Shown: positions 11,345 through 24,344, numbered from the stretch's first letter. The stretch: DNA of 64,000 nt from Coprinus comatus (GCA_034638255.1 JAWPGT010000076.1:1-64000); one strand, 5' to 3'. Notes: generated by a model from the sequence alone, not told the origin. Made by a program: numbers and translations.

Positions 11345-13197
11345 TCAAAATTGTATGATCTTTACTGGCCTGCAACGAGCAAAAAGATAGTCTCTGAGGA
11401 ACGTTCCTGGTAAAGTGAGCTATGGGGATTAAAAATAAACCAATGGAGAACATTATTATGTCAGGTTCTTTGAGGTTAAATTCTGGTGGACGAACCCATA
11501 AGATCAATAAATTGAGTATTAACTCTGTATCGTTCCGGCTTGTGTTGTCAAAGACCTCTGTGTAAGAAGTGATCCCGGTATCATTGTCCAGGATGCCAAA
11601 TCTCCAGCAGCATGCGTCTGTTGAAATAAACTTCATGACTCTTTCTTTTCCAAATCCATAGGACCCACTGCAATAGATCAAATTTAAGAATCAGCGATGA
11701 GTCAATCAAACACGTACAGGCAATGACAAGTGGACAGGATTTGGTGAATAGAACTGCTTTGGGAAATCATGTTTCTGACTGGTACTTCATCACAACCTTC
11801 TTCAGGGTCAATCACTTGGCTACATGGCGGACTCTCTGCAAAGGATTTCGATGCTTTCTTCACCTCAACGAGAGTAATTTCATGTGAGACGTCGACATCT
11901 TTGACCCTTCGTAAGACATCCTCCATACGAGCATCTATCCTCGAATAGTTTCGTGACCCTAATGGGGTTTTTTTATAAGTAAGGCTGCACATTGAAAGCA
12001 TCTAAATGATAACTCACAACACTTGAAGTGTCCAAGTATTTTCTTCGAAGTTGCACCACGAGCTTTGGTCATTTCCGGTATCTCATTTGTAAACAGATTG
12101 CCTTGTATTTGCTTGAGCGAAACCACAACAAAATCCATGTTTCCCGATAAACATATCATGTCATTTGGGTCATTGACTGTTTGGATGGTGCGATGCAGAG
12201 GCAGCTCATCTATCAGAGCACCTGTCACTTCACACCTGTTATTCCTGTCGTTAAGAAGCGCACGGAAATATAGGTTCACATTGGCGGAAGCCCCAATCTC
12301 TGACTTGTACACACATGAGAATAGATATTATATGTATATAAAGAAAATCAAATACCCATGAGGACGAAACATCGCTCCCTAGTTGTTTTCTCAACGCGGA
12401 AACCGTTTCGTTATCCACCATAGTGCAATCATGAAGTGACCTGAACTCTGGGTCATTAATACACGAAACAATATCGTCCACTCCGTGTATTTCTTTTATG
12501 GTAGTTCCAAGACGTTTCATGTAGTCTTTAGTAATACAATCTGAGATTTTGACTTTCTATATAACACGAAATGCTCTAGCTCAATAATATCTCACTATAT
12601 TCAAGTCGACACTCACTTCAAAAAAGAGTTCTCCTGTGGCACAAAGCATGTACCAGACCAAGGTACAAAATTGATTAGGATTTGGCAATGTTTCTGTTAG
12701 GACTTTGACGTTCCTGTCGGCTGCTGAATCTACTGCCTCTACCTGGAGAATCTCTACAAGATGTTGGAAGATCTTTTCAGCATGCTGTTTAGTTGCGGGG
12801 GTCCATTTCGGCAGCTGAACCCAATATGAAAGAGCTTTCGAGATATAGTCTCTGAAACAAATACAGCCAGAACATTCTAAGGCATTATTAGTACTTTCAA
12901 TTGCAGACTTGAAAAAAGCCTACGTTGTCCTTCATGATTCTCGTCTCTCTTGTGATGTTTATCTGGGGTAATGGCCCGTAGGTCTTCCCACGGAATGGTA
13001 TATGATTTATGAACGTCGGTTTGAGATACCGCTGGATCATTGACTGAAGGGGGCCACGATGTATCCAAATCCTTTTGTTTATCACGTTTCTTGAGGGTAT
13101 TGCTTGTATACGGATGATATTTTCTTTCCACACGTTCTTCACGTCGTATGGAAGACTGTCCAGCTTGAGGAGTAAGCGATGCGGAAGGACTTGCCAT
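11345..13197 (-). CDS. PD-(D/E)XK-nuclease-like family copy 3, intact (7 exons, 502 aa)
   Basis: Exons 13197-12924, 12876-12617, 12556-12356, 12303-12018, 11958-11718, 11667-11496 and 11419-11345; every phase joins. Intron 1 is 47 bp with a TACTAAT branch site, and the last intron starts with the unusual donor GTTCGT, as in copy 4. The N-terminus is basic. A CSGC motif opens exon 2. The proposed active site is D302 (SGNMDFVVVSL), E372-V-K374 (EITLVEVKK) and a following Gln in IHQILSTC. Then come WRFGILDNDTG and a C-terminal FARC motif. In PD-(D/E)XK enzymes these residues bind metal and cut DNA or RNA; here that role is inferred from the pattern only. The gene is divergent from the intact F-box gene at 13494, with ATGs 296 bp apart. 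Confidence 0.75.
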
Positions 13198-13493
13198 CAG
13201 ATGGCAGTCGATTCGGGTAATAGAAATACTCAGAGATATCTAGAGGGGAGTAAACCGAAGAGGGAAAAATTGGACGTATGGCATTTTAGAGAGAGTCGCA
13301 TCCTTATATACTATTTATGTTCATTCAAGAAGGTGAATAACAAGCGAATCGAGGTTCAAGCAGTATGTAAGTGGAAGTAACTTGGTTCAAGAAATTGACA
13401 ATATCAATTGATCGGGACAAATACAAACAAGCGGCTCGTTGCTAACCAACACTTACCAGCAAGCGTGTCCTTGGGTCACCAGCCTGTCCATGT
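13198..13493. promoter_or_regulatory. Head-to-head promoter, nuclease-like copy 3 / F-box paralog 4
   Basis: The 296 bp between two divergent ATGs must carry both promoters. A TATATA-like stretch for the minus-strand gene lies near 13305. No other motif is certain. Confidence 0.55.
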
Positions 13494-15158
13494 ATGGCAC
13501 AAAGGCTCACCGCTCAGTGGTTGGTTGCGATCTCTCGTGCCAGAGATCTCTTCGATTCGTACTGGCTTTCACGTACTCCGACACTCGCAGTCACCCACAA
13601 TGATGCCATACCTGCTAGACGCCCAGATCCATACATTCACAAATTACCCCCCGAAATCCTATACGAAATTCTCAAATATCTAGAATGGAGGGATTTGTTG
13701 AATGCAAGCTCGGTAAGTTGATGTCCTCCTCATTGCTGTCTCCACTCACCACAATCGCAGACGTGTCGCGTTTGGCATACGGTGACACAATCAAGACAAC
13801 TTTGGATTACACTTGCAACGGACCTCGAGGCGATTCATGGCATGGTAAAAATGGAGGAGCCAATAGGAGACTATACAATCCCCGAACTTAGGGAATGGGT
13901 ACTACGACGATTACGCGTTCAAGATGCTTGGAAAGGCAACGCCAATGCATTGAACTTCCAACCTCGCCGTTTTGATCTCCCTGGCCAAGAGCGTGTTATA
14001 CTGATACCTGGAGGGAGGTGGCTGCTCACAACAGATGGTTCAGGAAGGTTATTTAGCTATGACCTTGATTCTCCCGAGGGGAAACCGCCTCGCTTGCTTG
14101 TTGATCCAGACCAGAGGGACGAGAAATTAGAAGGTTTATTTCAACTAAGCTACTGGATTGACTTCTCTCGACGGAAACTGTCTCTCCGGGTAGCGTTGTG
14201 GCAGTTTGATGCTGATGATAACGGTCAGCCACTTATGACCATTAAGATGAAAATACTCATTACATTCTCCAGATGTGCACTTTACGTCAACGTATATTTA
14301 CCAAGTAGATTTACTGGGCCATGATGAAAACGCATATCTAGATGCTCAGCTTCTATCTGCAACGAAGGCCAACATGAAAACAAATAATCTTGCAGTCGCG
14401 TTGGATGGGGATTATCTTCTGGAGTGCTGGATGCCAGAATCCGACGACAGTACACAACTATCATTACTGAACTATACAAATAGTGGAGCTGGTTCCTTGG
14501 AACGCTCTGATCCCATCCACTCCAAACTCGCAACTCCAAACATCGTGGTCAGTAAACTTTTCGAATTATAATTTGCTAAATATCTGACGTTCCTATATAG
14601 ACAGGACTCCATATTACTCCCACTGGACATGTTATTCTTCTTGATCGGCACCATGTTGATATTTATACTATGCAACAGCTTCAAGATGACGATACAGCTG
14701 CCCGTATGAACCTATTACCTGTCCATCGCATTCCTTGTAATGGTTTATACTACTGTGCAACTCCGTTCACCTCTGAAGATACTTGGCTTGTATCCGGTCA
14801 CGAAGGAGAAATACATTTGACTCGTATGCCAGAGCTTGGTAGTGGCAACGATTCATTTGTGACAACTATGCTCTGCGAACACGATTTATACAATGGTGTT
14901 AGTCATAGAGTACTTCTTACGGAAACAACATCCCTCTTTCTACACAGTGACTGGAAGATGGACCTCGTAATTTACTCATGGGACTCAGACATGAACACTT
15001 CCTGCTCGAGCCGGTGTGTCCATCTTCCTAATCTTAAGGATATCTATGGTACTCCATTCCGTCATTTATTCTTAAAAGCTGTTGAGAAGGGGATAGGTCG
15101 TATCATTTTGAATGCTTATGGTGATTACCATTTTTTTGTATTAGATGTAATTCCTTAA
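13494..15158 (+). CDS. F-box protein paralog 4, intact (4 exons, 504 aa)
   Basis: Exons 13494-13712 (219 bp), 13761-14223, 14273-14547 and 14601-15158 (558 bp). The start MAQRLT is shared with paralogs 5 and 8, which supports this ATG. The F-box is textbook: KLPPEILYEILKYLEWRDLL, around residues 50-69, followed by CRVW in exon 2. C-terminal propeller-like strands include IPGGRWLLTTDGSGRLFSYD, YQVDLLGHDENAYL and DTWLVSGHEGEIHLTRMP. The expected role is an SCF ubiquitin-ligase adaptor with the second half binding substrate. It is head to head with intact nuclease-like copy 3, which suggests joint expression. Confidence 0.88.
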
Positions 15159-15679
15159 ATCGATGTCATGCCCTGGCTGCGCGTATGACGATTCATTCAT
15201 CCACATTGTCATATTAATCCGGTTTGTTGCGACCAGACCTATCTTTGGCACCTTATGATGCACCTCGACGACAACATTCATTGTTTCGGTTCTAGTTCAA
15301 ACACAAATTCGCATATTGTATGTACAGTATACCCGTGGCTTCAAAGAACCTCAACAGGCTACTCTATTGTATATATTTCTTGTAATAAGAAGGCCGTATC
15401 GACCATGGAGGTACATAGTGGTTTGTATGTTTGAATATGATCACAAAAATGGAAGATCATTTCCGAACGAGTATTAACGTATAAAAATAGATACACGGCG
15501 TTCAGGAACTCATGTTAAGTGAGACCTGTTTAAGATTGTTGGGCCCTGACTTGAAATGTATTGGTTATTGTTTACTCAGGCGCCTACTTCTCTCTACCCG
15601 CCACTCATCGGTTTCATTTGCCTCATGCTTGGTTCATCTTATTTTATGACATGATGATAAGTAATGAACACAATAAAGC
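15159..15679. other. Intergenic 3' flank of F-box paralog 4
   Basis: No gene, RNA gene or repeat could be supported here. Confidence 0.4.
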
Positions 15680-18457
15680 CCTTCCAAAACTATGGACCTT
15701 TATTCACTCATCCAGTGAAGTTGAAGAGAATTATTATCATGTTGCTAGGGTTAGTGATTTGAACTGTGCTGTCTGTACACCTGGGTTAAACGTGAACGGT
15801 CCAAGGCTCGAGTGTCCTTTGTACTTGAATGTCAGATCTCCGAGGTCAGTTCTATACAGGAAATCGGATTCAAGTACTTCATCTTGTTTCTACCCAATCC
15901 CCATGGGATCATGGTTACAGTCGAAATTATTATACTTGAGGCCAACCATTTCATTTCTCGTCACGACAGTGTCCAAGTTCATTAAGAACAATGAGGCCTT
16001 CGGGGGCCGATTGCTCTACTTATTTATAATACCGTCTAAAATCCAGAGTAATAACACTATATACACTGAGACACCTCCCCCTTCTAAAGGCCGTCAGTAC
16101 ATATGAGGATAATTCCGACTTTTATTATCATAAGCTCTATGCTCACGTCACTTTCCATTTTGAGAGAAAAGAACATAGAAACAATGCAGTTGAATCCCTT
16201 TTTAAAAGTCCCAGTCAGGCTTCATAGCCATTGGAAGTAAACATCTCATATGAACGATCAAACGACCCGGAAGGGTACCTGGAGTGTGATTTTAATCATT
16301 GTACATATTGAGCCTTGTTGATTGTATAGAAACTTCAGGGATTTTCAAGAACAAGGGATTTTTGTGGTGGGAGACGTAGTACTTGCATTGTCATCATATG
16401 TCAAGTCACGATACTCACTGGTGTTAATGGAATGGAATTTATGTCAATCATTCAAGACCTTGTTTTCTTGTTGCCATCACTGTGCCATCATCCCGCGAAA
16501 CTCTGGTACTTTAAAGTAAGCGAGCGTTGTATTTGATGAGGAATTCTTTAGTTCTTCAAGGCGAGTCCGCTGGCCCCCGATGGCATCTGACACGTTGTTA
16601 CAACAGTGACATCATTTGTTATGCTTTGTGGTATGTATCCTTCTTCAAACGCATTTAGTGGTAGTCACCCGATGTCACTGAACTGGCTACCTTGTAGTAA
16701 GCTGTTGCCAAGACTTATGATCCTTATTGTGTATTGAAGATTGAATTGAGAACTCGACCTCTTTATTGAGTAGGAAAGAACCGAAATACAATGCAGAAGT
16801 CCTGTTTTTGGATTGATTTCATATTTTTAACAAGGTGAGTCAGTGACGATCAAAACAACCCTGAAAAAATCATTATGGATTGGTCCAGATTGGTCCTTGT
16901 TGAGGATTGCAGATTCAAGAAACAAGAGATGACTTTTCTGAGGTGGAAGAAGGGAGATGGTAAGATTCCATTGTGATAACCGTAGTAGTGTCAATAAAAT
17001 GAGAATCGGGTCAATGTGAGTCCTTGTTTTCTTAGGTGGGCGCGATTGATCGGTCCAAGTACTGTAGCCACCAATTTTGGAATCTCTGATCACCGATCAA
17101 TGTGACGTAAGAAATAAAAATACATTTTGTTGTTAATGGTCGAAAAATTTGAAATCTGACTTAATACTTCCTTGTTGCTTCTAAGTACTGTGCCACAGGA
17201 AGTTTTCTGTCCCTAGCTTGTACAGATTAATTAATTAACTGTTGCCAACTAGACACGATACAATAGCTAGTGACTATCAATCACATTGGTGTCTTCAGCT
17301 TAGTCGTCCTCAGACAATAATCTTGCGGCAGTAAATAGAACCCGAAGTGGGGTGAGATCTGGGATATATTCTTTGTATTCTGACATCTGGCTTCTTGAGT
17401 ACCAGTCACCAAGTGTACAGCTTCACTCTGTTGCGAGCACGGACAATGTATGCATGACACGATCTCCGACATGTACGAAGTGTTCAATTTGCAATTTGGA
17501 ATATACCTATGTTCTGAGAAGAAGAAAAAGAAACAACACTGAACAATTGATTTCAATTAACCCTCACAACCGGAGAACAGAGTTGGAACTTCGTGAATGT
17601 CAAGAAGGCATTAGAGAAGTTCCACCGCGGCTCGCATGACCCAAAGTCATAATTGTATTTATTAAATATAGGCTCATGCCATCTGTCACTGAAGAAGCGA
17701 TAGATGCGCTTGAGAAAATGCATACATATATATAAATAATGATACTTCTAAAAATAGCTGAACAAGGACCACGTAGTTACATTATACATCTATGTACCAG
17801 AGTTGTAGGCGAACAAGCTGGAAATTAGGTACCCGTTTTCCCTTGAACTGTTATATCATATTTGAGAATCAGAGTTGAATCATTGGTTCATTTTTGTCTC
17901 GTTAATGACAGGCCGATTTCAACGAAAGGCGTGGTAAGTTCCTTTTGAGTGTACTCCTTTATGAGAAAGTACCTTGTATTCCAGTAATTGATATATGTCT
18001 ATATTAAATCTCCATGGCATTCAAGTTGACGACGAAGATATGGAAGATGATTTCTGAACGCTATACAAGCCAGGGGATAATCACAATAGCGTTAACACCA
18101 TCGCCGGCTTCTTGACCACGATGACATGCATAATTTCATCCGACTTTGTGGGACCATTGTGTCTCATTAGTCGAGTCGAGGTTATAGCGAACCGTCTCAC
18201 AATGTGGTGGCCGGGGTCGTCCGATTTTATTGTATAGGGTGAGACGGGATGGTTAATAGAACACTGGCATGAACTGTGTCATTCGCAATTCATCTTCGGT
18301 TAGCTGGTTTCTGAAGTGACGACTGAGAACTAAATGTATTGAAGAGCGCTCGAATATGAATAAAGTCATGTTTCGTATCAAATACTACGGTACATGTTGT
18401 TTTCAATACATTACGGTGAATGTTAGTCCCCTTGAGACCATACGTGGAAAATTGGTG
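15680..18457. repeat. Segmental duplication block X1, non-genic part
   Basis: It matches 24345-26815 in the same order, with small indels. It starts at about AAACTATGGACCTTTATTCA, contains repeat R1 (16328-17224), and continues into the F-box gene on the right in both copies. Open frames inside (for example near 15561 and 17352) are not conserved between the two copies and look non-coding. Confidence 0.75.
16328..17224. repeat. Dispersed repeat R1, copy 2
   Basis: This is the fullest copy. The left end is near TGTATAGAAACTTCAGGG and the right end near CCCTAGCTTGTACA; GAT occurs on both sides, which is too short to call a target duplication. Confidence 0.65.
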
Positions 18458-20111
18458 TTACAGTACTGGATCCAATACAATACATTGGTTATCCTTGGGG
18501 CTTTGAAAGATTATGCGACCTATTTCCCCTACGAGACCAGCTGGCTGGAGACGCCCAAAATGATTTTCGAGTGTAGGCATGGTTATTGGTCGAGTTGTGA
18601 AGGTAGTAACGTTCATCTCCGCATCCCAAGAGTACGTGACAACATCTGCGGTATAGTCAGGCCGCACTCGGATGGTATATGTTGGGCCAAAGAAAAGGAC
18701 ACTTCTGTCACGACGACCAATCGGATATTCGCCAAGTGAAATAGTCTTGAAGTCACCTTCTTCCTCGTAAGGTATTCGAGTTAGGTGTATTTGATCTTGA
18801 TGACTGAAAATAAGCCATGTATACCCTTGGAATACGAACGGGGTCGAAGTATGTTTAAGAGCCACAGGACAGACTATATGGTGAAGGGGAGAAATCTCGC
18901 GTTGGTTTTCTTCTGGACCATTATCTGCGTATTCTTCTAGTTGTCGGATAGCATATATATCAATACAATTGAGGTCAACCACGATGACAAGGTCTGATGT
19001 GGTGATATAAACCTTGGACTGGTGAAAATTAAGAGTCAGTTGGAGGAGAACAACAATGAGTGTGGGTACGAACCGCTCGGGATATCGGGTAAGGGACAGA
19101 GATACGCTTCGATTCTGGATCATCAGTTCTATATTGAACCAGCGATAGTCGCAAATTGCTAAGATTTACAATTCGACAATCCACAAGATATTTCTCTGAT
19201 AGTCCCACAGCCCACTTTGCAGTTTCCATATCATCTCGCACAACTGACAAAGGCTTTACAACCAAGTACGCTGTCTCTCCATGTCCCGTGAGGTCGACTT
19301 GGTAGATGCACGTACGAGTGACTTCTATACCTATTACATTTTCAGTAGCCGGAGAATTGGAAGAAACATCAAACTCACCTCCACCTGTGCTCCACAGTGC
19401 AACTCGCAATGCTAATTTGCTCTTGGATTGATCAATCCAGAGATCAAAGCGGTTCAACCTATCAGGTTTTGTAGTGTTGTCCCCAAGACCAGGATCAACG
19501 AGTAGTCGTTTCTCAAGTTGGGTGGACTCCAAGTCATAATAGAATAGCTTGCCATCGTAATCATTAGCAAGAAGCCATCGGCCTCCAGGAAGCAACTTTG
19601 CAAAGCGCACGTCGGAATGATTGAATTTGCGCGCTTTGAAGGTCACAGTCGTTGTACTGGCTGGACTCCAAGTTTCTTGAATACGTAACCGGCGTACTAT
19701 CCAACGTCGCAGCTCAGCAACTGTATAGTCTCCCATTGGTTCCTCCAGTCTTCCCATACCACATGCGAGTTGGAGGTCTTTGGCCATGGCATACCAAAGT
19801 TGTCTTGAATGTGTCGCCCGATACCATGTTCTGTCTGCCTGTTGTGTATATCATGTTACACTAAAGACCTGATATAAATAGCGATAACCTACCAAGCTTG
19901 CATTCGATAGATCTTTCCAGTCAAGGTACTTGACAATTTCACCAATTACTTCAAGCGGCAATAGAATAATGCCTGACGTGCATGTTGCAGGCCAAGTAGG
20001 TTGATCATTTGGGTCAGCCTGGGAGGTGGAATATGGGAGTCGGAGGGGGGGCTGGTAGCCTGTGAGGGTGTTGAGCTGCCAGAGTACCCAAGACGTGAGC
20101 CTTTGTGCCAT
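18458..20111 (-). CDS. F-box protein paralog 5, intact (4 exons, 496 aa)
   Basis: Exons 20111-19893 (219 bp), 19838-19379, 19324-19074 and 19018-18458. Intron 2 is 54 bp and free of stops, so it reads through in frame, but GTGAGT...TATAG and the paralogs mark it as an intron. Intron 3 starts with the unusual donor GTTCGT. The start is MAQRLTSW. The F-box is LPLEVIGEIVKYLDWKDLS, then RTWYRATHSRQLW, EEPMGDYTVAELRRW and PGGRWLLANDYDGKLFYYDL, ending in CIVLDPVL. The same SCF-adaptor role is inferred as for the other paralogs. It is head to head with intact nuclease-like copy 2. Relics at 3734, 7140, 22990 and 26815 are closest to this member. Confidence 0.88.
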
Positions 20112-20480
20112 GTTTGAACCGGGCTATGACAAAGGAAGCGCCGAGTGACGATACACCGATTTCGACAAACGTGAGAATTTGATACAACCAACCCAGATTC
20201 ATTGAGATGCGCATCTGCTGCATAGTTGACCAGTATCTGACACCACTCACTTGACAACAATTTATTTCATTGTTCTTTCTATACCTCGATAACAGACGCA
20301 AAACGTTATGACAGATCATATCCTCAACCGCTTACCTATAAAAAAAAGGTCGCACACCCAACTCCAAGAATCCAGATTCACCCCCAACTTCGCTCTGAAA
20401 GAGCCTGACAATCTCTCTCTTCCACATCAGCTGCTACTCGTACAGTCTGCTCCAGCTTCACTAGACTAGCCACATGCAAG
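20112..20480. promoter_or_regulatory. Head-to-head promoter, F-box paralog 5 / nuclease-like copy 2
   Basis: TATAAAA at 20337-20343 lies about 140 bp before the nuclease-like ATG. Near the middle, ACAAT TTATTTC ATTGT forms a small inverted repeat, only partly kept in the twin promoter at 5284-5642. Confidence 0.6.
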
Positions 20481-22065
20481 ATGGCAGAAAAGAAAAAACC
20501 CGAATATGACCCTCGTTTAGCGAAATGCTTGCTGCCTGCAATTCTGGAAAGAAAGAGTAGAGAACGTGCCAAAAGGTGGATCAGGACGTGCACATTAAGG
20601 ATAACTGACGAATCTGTTAATGAACAACTGGAATATTGGAGGCAGCAAGATGGGTGGACTAAGAACGACCTAGCTATAGCGAAAACTGCCAAGAATTGGT
20701 TGGAAAAGAATGTCACACGAGTACTCCATGATGGCAAAGATTACTCTACCTCTGTTAAAAACGCTTTTCAACAGAGGCTCAGAATGGGGCCATTTGAGTT
20801 CTCTGAGATCATTGCACACATCATAAGAGGCCCAAATTTCGTCAGAACTCTCAAGGTCAGTAGTTTATATATGGAGATAATTGGTGGCACTGAATCAGTA
20901 TCCTTTTATAGCGTATATTCCTATCCGATTGTACGTCCCAGACAATTATGAGGCGACTTGGTATTGTCGCAAGGAATATCTTCGATGTAGAGGAAGTCCT
21001 TGCAATGATCCAATCACCAAACTTCAGCGCCCTTCACGCTGTTGAACCTGTCTCGCTGGGTGTCATTGACGAAGTTGACTCCTTCTTGAACCCAGCCAAC
21101 ATGCCGCAGACTGGAGGAAATGTAAGTCACTATCATCTTTGAAATTTGACCCTATGATTACTAACTACAGTTGTTTCTCAAGTCGGAAATCAACGCTAGT
21201 TTCCATGTTGCAACCCATATCAACCACATGTGGAAGTCTGATGACTACGCAGGAACGCTCGTAGGAGAGTTTCAGCTGCATGACAATGACAAAGCGATCA
21301 AAGTCACTCATCGTAATATGGATACATACTTGTCAGGAAAAGTGGATTATGCAATGATTGCTCTCGCAACCTTAGATGAGGATGGGCTCCCAACAAACGT
21401 ACTACGTCCCGAACTCGAAGATTCAATTAGAGACGGAAGTACATTGCGCGATGAGTTTCACAATTGTAGGATCACATATCCGTCATCTTTAGGAGGAATC
21501 GACTTACCTGCTTTTTGAAGGGTCGGGGTCATACAAGGAATTTCAGTCAGAGATAAATAAATTCAAGGTCAAAACCATGGGTAGCTTGTTGGCAGAAGAG
21601 ACTTCGTATGAAATCACGTTTATGGAAGTCAAGCAGTCACCGAAATCCCCCGTGTCGTCTTCACCACCTATCTCGAGTAATTCTGTATTGCACCAGATGC
21701 TGGCTACCTGCCGTGCCGCGTAAGTACTTGATCATCTTCCGTAGAAATGTCCAAAATCTGACTTGGCAAAGTGATTCCTATGGTACTGCCAATCATAGAG
21801 TCATGAAATATGGATTGACAGATGGGAAAAACTGGCGATTTGGACTTTTGAATAATGAGACTGGTATTGCACATTGCACAAACGTCTTGAATAATTCGAA
21901 GAGGGATAGAACCCAGGACCTCTTCAAATATATGACTACATGGGTATGTCAATTGTCATTTATATATATATGGCCTTCTCTTATACCCTCAAGACATTTG
22001 TGCCGGCGCCTCTAATCGAAGATCAGGTGTTTGCGAGATGCCAAGGTCGCAAGTTCTACTATTAG
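20481..22065 (+). CDS. PD-(D/E)XK-nuclease-like family copy 2, intact (6 exons, 436 aa)
   Basis: Exons 20481-20855, 20912-21121, 21183-21465, 21521-21719, 21772-21943 and 21994-22065, with consistent phases. The apparent stop after GIDLPAF lies in a 55-bp intron (21466-21520) that the paralogs share. The N-terminus is lysine-rich (MAEKKKPEY) and lacks the CSGC motif of copies 3 and 4. The putative catalytic set is D250 (GKVDYAMIAL), E325-V-K327 (EITFMEVKQ) and Q348 (LHQMLATC). Then come NWRFGLLNNETG and a C-terminal VFARCQG. The family function is inferred from this spacing, and I cannot confirm it without a profile search. It is divergent from intact F-box paralog 5 (ATGs 370 bp apart). Confidence 0.75.
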
Positions 22066-22176
22066 CCGAAGTCATCCTATCTCGACGTCCCAACTTCGTG
22101 GACATACCCACCGTGCCAGAAACGCACTTCGCCGACCCCCAGTACCCAACTCGGAAATCAAGGACTATGTACTAGT

Positions 22177-22212
<36 letters not shown>

Positions 22213-22989
22213 CTATGGTATCACCGTGTTTGTACAGTAGATTCAGAGTCCGCCCCTTTCTCGTCTATTTCATGATCTATTCTCTCCTTATGGACATTTT
22301 TCTCTATTTTGTAAATTGTGATTCCCCGACTTTCTTTTCCTTTCTTCTTCCACAAATACCAGTCTACTATATCTGTGTTAGTATGCCCATACTACTTATA
22401 CTGTAACAATTAACACAATTAGAATGAACTGGAACAAATACACTCATGTACCTAATCGGAAATGTCAACTATTAGAAAAATAAAATAACATTGTGAGTGG
22501 ATACACCAGAGTACATTAACGTACACCAACGTACACCAGTGTCAACGTCATGATGATTGCCGTGATTTTCATCATTCCTAAAAATTGGTATTCAACTGAA
22601 CAAATATTAATATAAGTAATGTGCACTCAAAATGTTGTGATTCTAGGTTATGCCTGATGCGGGTAAATTATATACTTGCAGATCCCACAGACTTTGAAAA
22701 TTTTCACCCAATTTTCACCTTATATTCAAGCGTGAGGAATAGTGTACCGTTAGTGTTTTGATGAATATTCTGATTTCATAATGCACGTTTCACATGAAGG
22801 GAAAGTGTTATCATACTTACCAGTTACAATTCGCTTCGGAAAGTCTGGCACGATATCTCAATGTTCCGAGAAGAAGCTATATCAACGTTCTCAATGGTGG
22901 ACGACGTGTTCCTGCTGGCATCGAAAGAGGAGCCGAAGCCGTTTTACAAATGCAGGTGTGGGTTGGGATCGATTGTTACAGTAGTGCTA
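22066..22989. other. 3' flank of nuclease-like copy 2
   Basis: No gene. It holds a (CT)n microsatellite at about 22183-22208 and a short run of ACGTACACCA-type repeats near 22505-22540. Patches match 6754-7139 of the duplicated unit. Confidence 0.6.
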
Positions 22990-23485
22990 CAGTACTAGAT
23001 CCAATCCAATACATTCATTATCCCTGCGACTTCGAAAGGCTATACGACCCATTTCCCCTGCTACACCAGCTGGATTGAGATGCCAAAATTCATTTTCGAT
23101 AGTAGGTATAGTTATTGGTCGAGTCAAGAATGTAGTAACATTCATCTCCGCATCCCAAGAATATGTGGCAGCATCTATAGTATAGTCAGGCCGTACTATA
23201 ATGTTGGATGTCAAACCAAAGAAGGGGACACTTATATCACGACGACCAATCTGATACGCGCCAAGTGAAACCGTCTTGAAGTCATCTTCCTCGTTGCAAG
23301 GTATTCGAGTTAGGTGTATCTGATCTTGGTGGCTGTAAAATCGTCCATGTATACCCTTGAAATACAAATGGGATCAAGGTACGATTCAGAGCCGCATCAC
23401 AGACTATGCGGTCAAGGGGAGAAATCTTGCGTTGGTTTTCTTCTGGACTATCGTCTTCATATTCTTCTAGTTGTCGAATGGTGGG
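22990..23485 (-). pseudogene. F-box paralog relic, C-terminal end (relic B)
   Basis: The minus strand encodes the last part of exon 4 (SHQDQIHLTRIPCNEEDDF, YSWDAEMNVTTFLTRP, ending LDLVL). Homology stops at about 23485, where repeat R2 begins. It corresponds in position to paralog 2 of the other unit (7140-8780). Confidence 0.75.
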
Positions 23486-24340
23486 GTTTATACATGGTCT
23501 CTCTTCACTTCTGTATCATAGGCGAGCTATAATAATTTTTTTAAACCTCTTTTTGGTATTGGATTCTTTCGCAAACTTGTACAATCCGATGGTTTCCATG
23601 AAATTTGTTTATTCCCTGCACAGGCTTACAATACATTCAAGCACAAAAAGACGAGATATTCTCCCGAACGCCTGTGAAAGAGGACTTGTGGCATGATCGA
23701 CATTGATAGAAAACCGATCAGGCAAGATCCACGAACATCAAGGATGTACTAAGTACCTGATTGTTGGGTGTGATATACTTCAAATGTACAGTAGTTCTTG
23801 TTGATAGGCGCTCCGAATCGTTTGTGATGGATCCAATAAGCTCATACCTAATATAACTTATAATGCGCTGTCTGCCCCATGTTCGATCCAATCCAGTACG
23901 ACAGGGCGATAAGTAACAAAACATCCTTCAACTAGCAGAACAAGAAAATTATGTTGCTAGGCTTATGATTTGAAGTGTCTACCTGAGTTAAATGTAAAAG
24001 TAGATTGGATTCGAAGAGTCATGGTCCTTGTATTATTTCTCCATGATTATCGTCGAAGCACTCTTGTACTTGAGGTAATTGATTTAATTCCTCATGGAAA
24101 CAGTGGCCAAGTATCCATTTTCACAAAACAAATTAATGGATCTCCGCCAAAGTACAATATTTACCTGTTTTTGTGTTTATAGAACAGATCCGACCAACAA
24201 TGCATTGGGAGTTCTACTACTCGAGGCTTGATATCTTGAACAATAACATTCTATTCAGCAATCATGTATCCGTCTACCTTCCAACAACCCGATTGATTCC
24301 ATGATCACCCATGGTTTGTTCATGGGACACTTAGAATACC
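23486..24340. repeat. Dispersed repeat R2, copy 1
   Basis: It matches 33365-34250 with indels, including TCTCTCTTCACTTCTGTA at the left and ACAGTGGCCAAGTRTCCATT further right. No coding frame is kept between the copies. Confidence 0.65.
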
Positions 24341-24344
24341 CCTC

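Noticed and set aside
15561..16106. 181-residue plus-strand frame
   Set aside because: It lies in a duplicated non-genic block, and the twin at 24345 onward does not keep the frame.
21466..21520. Apparent stop and frameshift in nuclease-like copy 2
   Set aside because: Paralogs show that this is a 55-bp intron; removing it restores the conserved W-S-x-x-Y segment.
22183..22208. CT dinucleotide run as a regulatory element
   Set aside because: A plain microsatellite in a 3' flank; nothing links it to regulation.
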